From Bugulina stolonifera (lineage: Eukaryota > Bryozoa > Gymnolaemata > Cheilostomatida > Bugulidae): a stretch of 64,000 bases of DNA. The notes under the pieces were generated by a model that saw nothing but the letters and a program-made list of their open reading frames with translations, ran no database searches and was not told the origin of the DNA. A program made the position numbers and the translations under genes. Shown here one piece after another: positions 54,097-64,000 of this stretch. Each line of letters begins with the position of its first letter. Position 1 is the first letter of the stretch. The stretch covers positions 11,394,099 to 11,458,098 of the forward strand of contig OW285193.1 in assembly GCA_935421135.1 (NCBI GenBank). Direction: 5' to 3'.

Positions 54097-56967
54097 CTAA
54101 CTTTTCGGTTTCATACCATACACATGGGCAGACAAATCCTTTTTACCAGTATCTAGCGCACTCCGTAACACCCCACAGATAGCATCTTCTTCCTGAAACT
54201 GCTTCCACGATTTCAACATTTCCTTAATCTACAATGTAAACCAGTATATAACAGAGAATTCTATGATGCATACACACACAATAAATGATTATTTTGCTGC
54301 CAAATTACAATTCTTATTGCTGTAAGATTTCAAATTTGGCAATGACAACACACCCATGGTAAGCCTGTAGTAACAATCTACAACAACAGACACAATGTGT
54401 CTGTTGTTGTAGAGGATGTTTGGCACAGCCTATCTACATGGATTGCTGTTACAAGGTGCCTGCTTGGTATAATAAAAATAAGTTCAATGTGCATTACAAC
54501 CACTCATTCAAGCATTTTTATGTAGCAGATGCTTTTACGTAACACAATGGACGACATAGAAAATTCAAGTGATAATTTTAACTCTTGCAACTAAAAGTAG
54601 ACAAAAGATTACCAGTTGCTGCAAAAAATTGCAATTTGTCAACATACCACCTCACCAACTACATGGTTACCTACCCTGGTGACCTTGTCTGTGTATTTCT
54701 TTTCATATCTTGATATCTGGACTTGTGAGAATCCCAGTGCCTCAAACACTAAGTGATAATCAGCCGAAGAATTCATTGCAGAAGACAACTGGTCAATACT
54801 TTCATCACAGACTTGAGCTCCATAACTAGGATCTTTTACTGTACCCTTTTCATTCTCTTTCTATCAACATATTTAAATAATTATAGCACATGTATGCAAA
54901 CAGGAAACAAGAGATTGTGCCATTGACCACTCAACAATACAATGTAGATAGTCAATCACTCACGATACTTTTTTACAATAAATAGTTATTAAAATTTAAT
55001 CTATAATACAACATAGAGCAACTCTGCATTGAGTAAGAAAAAGGAGATCTACAAATGAACTCATTTGCAGCATAAATAATTACATGTGTATGCAAATATG
55101 GCAATGTAGCATATACATATAGTGTTATCCGATTTGTACATGTACATGTAAGTTACAGGATACACGGCAGCATCCATGTGACAGCGATTAAATCTAGGCT
55201 CAAAATGGTATTACCTGAGGTGAGAGCACCTGATTGGAATCACCAGTCAGTTCTTTTGGCATTGCCTCAAAATGAAGGATGTCATCAAGTATTCGCTCTG
55301 GAAACGCATTAATAATGCGCATAAAGTCCTCATATGTCAACTCTCCCTGTCTAGTCCCTGGCAAAGATATGAAATAAACACAATAAATATATGGTAATGC
55401 TTCATATCCATCTGCCCTATGCTATAATAACAATATATTTATTATTGTCTATTACAGTAGAAAAAAGTTAAATTCACCTGTAAAATTACTTCTACATGTA
55501 TCATGGTACCAAAAATAGTATTGTTGCTTAGTTTATACAACCATGATTTCATGAAAAATTTGCTCAAAGACGCATAAAATCACAAGTTTATCTTGTTTAC
55601 TTGAAATCTTAACCTTATACCCAGACATGAAAATGCTTGGTTAGTAACATAAATCTCATATAATATTACATTTCATAAAGCTCCTGGTTGGAGAAATAAA
55701 TACTTTTAGAAGCTTCCTTCAGGATGTTTCGAAAAATCTCTCTCTGTAGAATCTGCAACTCACCAGAAGAAGAATTGAATACAATGTCCGTGTAGCTGTT
55801 TATTGTTGCATCATCCTTATCAGGGTAAATACGCTTTATAATTTTGGTAAACAGTTCTTTCACAAATGGGCCTCCTAGAAAAGTCATAAAATAGGAAAAT
55901 TCTAATACAAATGATACAGTTATAAATACACTGTGAGTACTAGATAGTAGAAATTTAGAGCTATTCTAGAAGAATAAGAGAATATAGTCGCAATTCTAGT
56001 TGAGCAGTTGCAATTATTGTGTTGACATGACGCGACCTGTACTTGCAGATGCATAATATATATTGCTTGTTTTTCTTAAAGTCCATACTGTGTATTAATA
56101 AACAGCAAAAGCCAACATTTTACTCCATGAATCCAGTGACAAGATGTCAGCAGACATAAGTAATAGTGCATGTTGTATTACACATATTTGCACCTATCAT
56201 TATTACAACTACATTTATACAATTTGCAGTAAAGAAATCCTTCATTACACTTACCTCCTGTGAAGAAATAGAAAATAGCTTTACATTTCTCATCAATGGT
56301 AGCGTTTGTAACCCAGTGCATGGCATTTATAAAGGTATGAAAATAGAGTTTTTGTGTATCTTCAGTCATCATAACCATTAGAAGGTTCCGGAACAAGATA
56401 TCCTCCTGCAAAATAATTCATGACTTATCTGATTGTGAAATAATATACTTTGCAACAGTGAGAGGGTTATGATCAATCTCTCCTAATACTAAGGCAGCAT
56501 GATAATGTATACATATATGCACCTATAGCCTATGCTCAAGACCAGAAAAAAAACTACACCTATTAGCTCTACATTTAGTACAAATTGTTATCCCACAGTT
56601 ACGGACGTGGGTTCGATTCCCACCAATGACCTGGAGGTTTTCGTCCCGAAGAAGGTTTTCCCTCTGTGCCATATCAAACTAATAATAATATCCAGCTCTA
56701 GGTGCTGTGGGCAGCCACGTTAAAGAATAGCAGATACATATGTTGTACCTTAAACATTCCTGCATTAGCGAGATGACTAACATGTAGGGTACCATTCTCA
56801 TCACATCCTAATTGCTGAAATCGAACCCAAAGGCGTTCACACTCCAACAGTGATATATTTGCTAATTCTGCATGTCTAGTTATCCAGTCCCTCTTTTTTG
56901 GATTAGTTGAGTCAGGACCAAAGCCATTTGGATAGTTTTGGAATATTTTTGACACAATATCCCCCAT
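54097..56967 (-). CDS. EF-hand-like plus death-domain protein, predicted N-myristoylated, 6 coding exons
   Basis: Exons: 56749-56967, 56255-56405, about 55704-55874, about 55215-55357, 54675-54860, 54097-54228; about 333 aa. It begins MGDIVS, fitting the myristoylation pattern MGxxxS/T. The first half resembles calcineurin-B/CHP-type EF-hand proteins: ERLWVRFQQLGCDENGTLHV has a shortened EF loop, and GELTYEDFMRIINAFP looks like the end of a later one; several calcium ligands are missing. The last two exons form a death domain (YHLVFEALGFSQVQISRYEK, then IKEMLKSWKQF and VLRSALDTGKKDL), as in apoptosis and innate-immune adaptors. The exon 3/4 junction is uncertain: a GTATTT donor after 55704 with acceptor at 55357, or a GTAATA donor near 55672 with acceptor at 55350, both keep frame. 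The start lies in an exon preceded by an acceptor, so a leader exon may exist. Confidence 0.7.
54378..54412. repeat. 35-bp perfect palindrome
   Basis: Arms CTACAACAACAGACACA and its exact complement separated by one base. It lies in the last intron of the death-domain gene and could extrude as a cruciform. Confidence 0.9.
56599..56725 (+). repeat. SINE-like dispersed repeat, copy 2
   Basis: Contains GTGGGTTCGATTCCCACC, a good tRNA B box with a pairing arm, then sequence shared with 34362-34575. It lies antisense in the first coding intron of the death-domain gene, ending about 25 bp from the donor site of the first coding exon (donor at 56748). Confidence 0.6.
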
Positions 56968-58714
56968 ATAGCTAAAATTCAATAAGAAATAGCCTGTGAG
57001 TATTGCTATTTTGTTGAAAATATACCATTGAATAAGAGACTATAGGTGTCTTGTTGACCTAAGTTTTCACCACACTTCAGCTTGACAAATAATGTTCTGG
57101 AGCCAAGTTAAAATTTTGGCAGCAAAACAAATATTATCTCATATTTTTATCAACTATAATTATTATGCCCAAATTTAGTAGCATTCCTCTTACTTTCAAG
57201 TGTGTAGGCCTATCATACCAGCCATTATATGGATTTACATGTGATGTTGTGCAATCTATAATCAAATTTTTCTTTTGTTATTAGTTCTAACATTCATTTT
57301 TATTTATGCAACAATACAATTTCAATACAGTTACTCATATTTTAAGTAACAAATACAAATGTATATATTTAGTATGACGTGGATCATAATAATATGCATA
57401 AGAGTGCAAGCTATAATATATAATATGTGAACTAAAAATCTTTATTTAAATTTTATTAGTTACAATCAACCGAGCCTTGTGCATGATTATTATTATTAAA
57501 CTATTGAGAAATAACATGCTCGATACAAGATATCACAGGTTTTGATTTTTTTGTGGCCAAATAATGCAGCCATTAGCCCATTACTCATATTTAAACTTTT
57601 TTTAAACAAAGAAGTAATATTAATTTATATTACAAAATTCTATTTCCGGTTTCCACGGTAACAATAATGAATATAATGGAACAGCTATGACTTAAGCATT
57701 AGTAATACGATTGGTGATTGGACAATATTGACATGAATAACCAATGGTTAGCTAAGAAAGCGTCATCAAGTAATGACCTCTAGATATACCTTTATATATG
57801 GATGAAAAATTATGGGATGAAGATATCAATTATCAGTCACAACTCATGATCATTACTGGTGAAAAATTAATCATAGTAATATCATCGCAGCGATAATATC
57901 AAGATAAATAGCTAATGATTATACACTTGTTACCATCATCACAATCACAAAACAACAAGTCATCATATATGGGTGATGACAAACATGGTATTATTATAAG
58001 TGGTTGCGTGAAATGTCCACTCTATACTAATACTTATTTTTAATGTCATTTGATTATGATTATTTATATTATATTTTTATTTTATTATTATTATTATAAT
58101 TATGTTATTGTTATTCTATTGCAATTTTATTGTATTTATATTTTTATTAATTTTAATTTAAAATTATATTGTTTTCGCTATAGTTATGTTTAGACAGTAG
58201 AGTCGCCTGAATAGAGAAGTGGACAATGCATTGATAATAAATATCGATCGTATTAATTAGTAAAGTATTAGTAAAGTATATATTTTGAATTATATTTCGA
58301 TGTTATAGTAACACTGCTACTTTCAGCATCCTGAAGAGTTGTTTCACCTTGATGCTGATTCGAATCACTTTGACTTTATCATGCAATATAATTAATCTTA
58401 TAATTTAATGTGAATGTACACTACATTGTTGCAGCTTACATGGGGGTGGTGATCAGATTATTGTGATTTTTATAATATATTTTTACCCGTAGACGTCTGT
58501 ATGTTTTCACTGTCACATATTTTTTATATTACCCGAATGTGTAGTACGCTGGTAGACTGGTACAGCACTGTGGTCATATGAATATATGATTATGGAGTAC
58601 TTGTTAGGCCTATGTGTATATTTTTCTCCATTTCATGTGGGTAGGCCTATTTGCTGAAGGAAATGCATTATTTTTTATTTACAGGCTGAATTGCTATTAG
58701 AATAAATTGGTAAT
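56968..58714. other. divergent intergenic region
   Basis: Separates the starts of the death-domain gene (-) and the TBC gene (+). It is strongly AT-rich, especially 58030-58180, with ATTATTATTATA-type runs. It must hold both promoters, but no clear TATA or CCAAT box stands out. Confidence 0.55.
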
Positions 58715-61700
58715 ATGGCAGGAGTACAGTCTCAAGCGGAGAGGGTATGTTAAGTTTCTTGTTAAAAACAAAAGCATACATTTTCATTTTCAGTTGCGTA
58801 GATGTTTGCTGCATTTTCAGTTTTATTCCAACCGATTTCTTGCTCGGGCTGTATGTGTATAAAAAGTGAGAATTAAATTCAGTCTTGTTAAAACTTCTGT
58901 ACCATTCCTTACTGACAACCAACTTCAACAGACTTTGTTCAAAGTAATCTATAGTTATTATACTTACTAGTTGATAGTCATTTTTTGTTGCAATGTTTTA
59001 GATTGTGTACTCTGTTGATAAGACTTTTGTTAAATTGGGAAGCAACACTAATAAAGAGGAAAATCTCTACGGAACTCTACTTGTGTTAGAAAAGGTATGA
59101 GATCCTGAACTTAGTGTCTTAAATTCAAGTCTGTGTTATTTCTAATTTGTTATTTTCTGTTGAGTAGAAATAAATAGTTATGAACATTGTACATTATTCT
59201 TATACTCTCTTGGCTAAATGTCATGTGATTAGATTGTCAGAAGTTTATTAATACACAAATACACACATTTTATCAAATATCCGCTTGTAGGAAGATGGTT
59301 GTTATATAGAATGGAGGCAGGACGAGTCAGAGCAATCAGACGGAGCCAATGATGGCTGGGATGTGATTAATCCTAATGTTGTGTCATTTACGTCGCAGAG
59401 CAAGCAGATTGAACTGAAGGATGTGGCTCAATCCAATGGTGCTCCCAGCGGTACGTCAACTTACCCTTATTTGTTAGCATGTGCTCTGTATTTTATGTAA
59501 ACATGTAATTCTTACTAATTTGCTAACACAATATTGATAGAAAACTTTCGCTTGACAACTCTTCACATCTTTCAATTTTAGACACTGAAAGTTTTGATCA
59601 ATTCAGCAAAACTCGATGAATGTTTGCTATTCAATTAATTCTGTATCTTTTGTGTTTTTGCTAAATTATTGTTTATTTCAACACCTCCCTTTGTCGTACA
59701 TTTGTTGAAATAAGAACTTTGTATATATGTAATCGTTCTTTTATATCCGAATATCTATGAAACTGCCGGTTGATACACTAATTCTGGTAAACAAGTAGTA
59801 GCTACATGTATGTCATTGGTGTTACTTGTGATTAAATATTACAGACGGAACTTGCACTATATCCAATCATCAGAAGTTTCACAATCAAATAAACTTTCAC
59901 GTAGCTAATCTACGGAGTTTCAAGCGGATAAAAGGAAAATTAAGACAACATTCCTGTGTTATATTTATACTAGATTGTGGTAAGTCAGGAAACTATGGTT
60001 TTGTTTTCTTTTGCTGTTACACATGATATACTTTAGGGCTGTTATACATTTTGGATTTTGCCTAGATAATTTATTTGTTGTTAACTATTGATAAAGATGC
60101 ATTAGTAGCGTTACTCCCTATACTCCTAACAGCTAACGTACTTTGATAATTCAATACATGTGAATCCTACCCTACACACAAGGGATGACAACTCCATTAT
60201 GAGGTTCATTAAATATGAGGTGCATGGTTGCTTTGTACATGTACATGTATCGCTAGTAAACACATATTACTAAGTTACATTGTATATGAATGTGGTGTAT
60301 ACCTTTTGTATTAGTGCATAATACTCGTACCGCAATATAATAATACATAATATTCATTCATTCAGGCACCACCCACCACCCCATATACTTTCCTAAAGGT
60401 GGAATCATTGAGAAGTTCCTCAATCAGTTAGAAAAGAAAGTGATTGTCAAACAGTGAGTACAGTTAGCAGATGTGCAGTGAATCCTACGTCTTGGATCAA
60501 TACACTTGTTGATACATTAACTTTATCTGCATGTATGTGTTTAAACATATGTACACGTAATTATGTGCTGTATTGTTTAGTTGTATACTGGAGGTCACTG
60601 ACCTCAAATGTTAAGTCAATTTTTCATTATACTGTCCTTTAACTATAGCAGTTATGTACTTGTATATGAATGTATGTTGTATATACTGCATGTGGATACC
60701 CTAGGATATGCTTTCGTATTCTGATAATCGTATTATGTAATATAATACCTTTTAGATCAACATCTGACAGGAATCTGTTCCTAGTGTCCACACACCAGTC
60801 AGATGCTCTGGAGACTTCATTTGATGCCCTGGATTTGTTTTCTGACCAGGGCAGTGCTCTGCAGGTAAATTTATTTTATAAGCAGAGTTGTCTTCTCATG
60901 AAATTTCTATTAACTAAGATGTGATAACTCCAAATTAGTTCAAACTAGTATAAAAGTAATGAATTTAGTGACACTACTTGGTGGATACATTGTTATTGAA
61001 ATTTACCAGACATGATTTTCGCTGTTAAATGTTATTTTACATACATGTATTGATAGTTTTAAAATGTGGATAACATTTAGTACAGAACAGTCGTACAGAT
61101 GAAATGAAAAATGTTGGTATGAGTGAGTATCTTAATGATGAATAATAAAATGAGACGCATTTTTTATATTTTTATTGACTCCTAGTATTTCGATGTATAT
61201 CCATACATCATCATCATTCCTCTGATGATGATGTATGGATATACATCGAAATACTAGGAGTCAATAAAAATATAAAAAATGCGTCTCGTCTCATTATTCA
61301 TCATGAAATGAAATAGTAAAGATTAATTGCATGGGACAGTTTGATAGTCAGTGTGTCTAGTGTGTAGTAACTGTAGGCATAATGACGGGTATTCTTGCTA
61401 GAGGAAATTGTAGAGGGAGAATGAGGGAGACTTGAAATATGATGTAATGTTTAATGTTTTTATATGCGTGTATGTTATATACTCTGTGACACCTACTGTT
61501 TTTTATATTGTAGAGATTTGCTGCCCACCCTGTGAGAAATACGTTTAGTGCATTTGCTAAGGTATCAGCACTACTATCTGATGCTCTAGTGGCTAGTGAA
61601 GATCGAGACTCTGTTGCCCCAGAGTTCTGTGATCAGCTACGTACCTCCATTGATGAAGGGGAGAGTGACCTACCCACAGTCAATTCCAGTCAGATTGAGG

Positions 61701-64000
61701 ACCCTGACTTCCTGTTTGTCGATGAAAAGGTAAGTTATATGCTAATGGTCCCAGGTGGCGTTATGTAGATAATGTACTTAGTGTAGTAGAATGATTTTAA
61801 ATTTGTTCCTGTACCAGGTAGGTGTATAAATAGGCTTGAACAGTTATGTTCTGTACATATTAATTTGGGGGAATTGTTCCACCATCAATTATAGATATAA
61901 GTCTTTCCCATATTCATGTATGTGAAAATGGAGATAACCTTTTTATAAAGTGGAAATCTAGCTATTACCCATAACTCATAACCGAGTAATATCCCTCATA
62001 ACAAGTTACTCTGCTGTAAATATACATGTACACTGTAAATGACAAACTTTGATATCAAGACAAATGTGAAGTTGTCCTCTCCTATTTTCTATGAAAGCGG
62101 AGGAGATAACTTTGCAATTATAATTTACATCTTACATAATGCGTATAAGTTCATTTATAACACACATGAAAATGCTTTCTCATATTCATTGCCCTATGAA
62201 ATTCTGAGTTAGGTGCAGAAGTGGAGAAATTTGAGATAGCCTTGGAATTCTGTGTACCCTCTTACCTCAATATGATACTAGCACTATGACCTGAGGCTAT
62301 CATTTGTTTAGGTTGTTGAAGGTAGACAATGTAATAGTCTATGTCTCCCATTGGATGTCATATTCTATTGATTACCATGTTTAGAAGCACTTTGTTTATA
62401 GCACTTATTTTGTAATACAATAAAGAAGGGTGACAAAGACAAGAATATACATGTACTACTAGACATGTGCTAAGCACTATGAGTATAGTAACTAGTAGTC
62501 ATTCAGTAGTACACTAGCATCAGGGTAGGGATGGATATGAAATTGGTATTGGCATGCCTTAGCCTTCCTAATCTAAATAGTGTTATGATGGAGTTGAATT
62601 ATTACCAGGTAAGTTTGACCTGGTGGCTCTATAAAATAATATTAACTATTGTAAAGTTATACTTATGTAAATGATTTATGTGCTTAGGCGCCACCATAAA
62701 TGCATGTAGCATAATGACTCTACTAAAATAAAAGTTTTTGTTAAAGACAATATAAAAGATATACCATTAAATTCAATTACTACATTTTATTTAGGCTGTT
62801 ATATTTCTAGACTAGTATACAATTTTAGACCATGCCTATTATTACCACAACAATTATCTCCATGTAGATATACATTTAGCATTATATACATAGGTCTACT
62901 ATGTTACTGTTTCTGTATATATACATACTACATGTATATTGCTGTGAAGGTGTAAATCACAGAAATGATATTAATAACTCTTACTGATGTCTCTAGCCAC
63001 AGCTACCAGAGGTTGAGCTGAAGCCAAGAGACAAGGCTGTGAGTAAAACCACTTGGGATGAGTGTTTTGATGCTGATGGTCGAGCCTTAGATCCTAGTGA
63101 GATCAGGAAGATGGTGTACAGAGGGGTGAGTGAGTGCCCGTGCTGATACATACATGTGCATTGTACATGGAATATTCAAACTAGTTCAGCCCATTATATT
63201 CAGATGCAAAATTTATTCCAGAGGTTCTTGTCTTCCTGTATAATAAGATTTACGCAATTTGATGGAAATTTTTATTGACAAATTGACCATAAATGAATTG
63301 TTAATGATGTAGAGTCTTTACTCTACATTTATAACATGTAAATAATGTGCAAAACTTGTAATGTAGCGTAATGTTTTTACCTGAATTTCACTGAGTTGTA
63401 TTGAATATATTTGTTTGTAGTATTTATAGACCTACAGGACCAAATTTCATTTCTAGTTTAAACCACTGACAGTAGGAGCTCTGTGAATGATTGAAAGACG
63501 GTCTTTTCTTCTATAAAAGGGAACTTTATTTGGACTTAAATTTATTAAAGCCATCAAAATTGACCGGATACAAGTGGTGCATTTTCAAACACCAAGACTT
63601 TTGTCAATTCTAGTTATTATAATGTAGGCATTACCTTTTAGTGCTATTTTTCTCTAATTCACACTGTATCTGTTGTTTAGGGAATCTCACATGATGTAAG
63701 ACGCGAAGCATGGAAGTTTCTTCTCTCCTTTTACCCATGGGACTCTACAGCAGTGGAGCGAGAGGACCTCCGCAAGATTAAAGTGTAGGCCTTTCCATAT
63801 AATTGTACTTTCATCTTGTTTCCATGTGCATGTTTCTATGTAGGCCTATACATAATTTAGTGTGTGGACTAGTCAGCTGTACCTGGCTGTTTACATGTGT
63901 TTGTGTGACGACTTATTGTTGGTGGTAGGCCTATATTAACTATTAACTCAATATTTGCCGTTCATCTTGGTGATTATAAGAATAGTGTACTAGTCTTTCA
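58715..64000 (+). CDS. TBC1D15/17-like Rab GTPase-activating protein, 5' part, 9 coding exons seen
   Basis: Exons: 58715-58744, 59002-59094, 59291-59450, 59845-59979, 60366-60453, 60756-60864, 61514-61729, 62997-63125, 63681-63784; phases agree and the gene runs off the right edge. Vertebrate TBC1D15 and TBC1D17 act on Rab7 at late endosomes and mitochondria. The N-terminal half is the DUF3548/Rab-binding region (LYGTLLVLEKEDGCYIEW; NLRSFKRIKGKLRQ; FPKGGIIEKFLNQLEKKV). The TBC domain starts at MVYRGGISHDVRREAWKFLL and SFYPWDST, matching the family's RGG.SH..R..AWKFLLG.FPWDST. The catalytic Arg and Gln fingers lie beyond the window. The start ATG is followed by MAGVQSQAER, a reasonable N-terminus. 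It cannot be separated into TBC1D15 or TBC1D17. Confidence 0.9.
61135..61304. repeat. foldback repeat with about 83-bp arms
   Basis: Almost perfect inverted repeat: the left arm ATGATGAATAAT..GACGCATTTTTTATA to CATCATCATCA, a loop of about six bases (TTCCTC), then the complement. Only a few mismatches near the outer ends. It lies in an intron of the TBC gene and resembles a MITE or foldback element. Confidence 0.9.

Noticed and set aside
56599..56640. A functional tRNA gene
   Set aside because: Only the B-box/T-arm part is tRNA-like; no acceptor stem, anticodon arm or A box could be folded around it.

Overview
The window is nuclear DNA from an intron-rich animal. Genes are split into many short exons with GT/AG borders, sequence outside genes is AT-rich, and spacing is tight (about ten protein genes in 64 kb). 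Gene content is metazoan: G-protein beta, FLVCR-type transporter, rhodopsin-type GPCR, bHLH factor, a death-domain protein, an IkB-like protein, plus ciliary CFAP298 and mitochondrial ribosomal protein uS9m. The compact layout and very frequent ACATGTA words would fit an early-branching animal such as a demosponge; this is inference, and the species is not identified. All exon chains below were assembled by hand from splice signals, reading phase and family similarity.

Layout, left to right: G-protein beta (103-4574, +); spermidine synthase (7291-10650, +); FLVCR1/2-like transporter (10899-17862, -), convergent with the previous gene; an orphan class A GPCR (19034-21052, -); mitochondrial uS9m/MRPS9 (22941-27352, -), head to head with CFAP298 (28261-31145, +); a family-31 glycosyltransferase (31745-33738, -); a gene-poor stretch with a SINE-like repeat; a bHLH factor with a TATA box (38201-39370, -); a possible tiny gene (40024-40496, -).

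The most unusual part is 42255-51835. It is a 9.58-kb unit bounded by inverted repeats of about 1.24-1.29 kb and flanked on both sides by the same 6-bp word, TTTATT (42249-42254 and 51836-51841), as expected of a target-site duplication. The ends begin AGTAGTATAG. Inside are GC-rich CCG/CCA triplet arrays in the inverted repeats, subterminal tandem repeats, and two divergent spliced genes. One encodes a novel 526-aa Cys/His-rich protein (-). The other encodes a 334-aa IkB-like ankyrin protein with an N-terminal ESGYGS motif resembling the IkB phospho-degron (+). Their promoters (CCAAT plus TATA) face away from a 1-kb minisatellite built from 10- and 21-bp modules. No transposase, integrase or polymerase is visible, so the unit looks like a non-autonomous or cargo-bearing element. 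Its 6-bp duplication and AG start recall Polinton/Maverick elements.

Right of the element lie an EF-hand-like plus death-domain protein with a predicted myristoylation signal (54097-56967, -), carrying a second SINE-like copy in its first coding intron, and the 5' part of a TBC1D15/17-type RabGAP (58715 to the window end, +), with a near-perfect 83-bp-arm foldback repeat in an intron.
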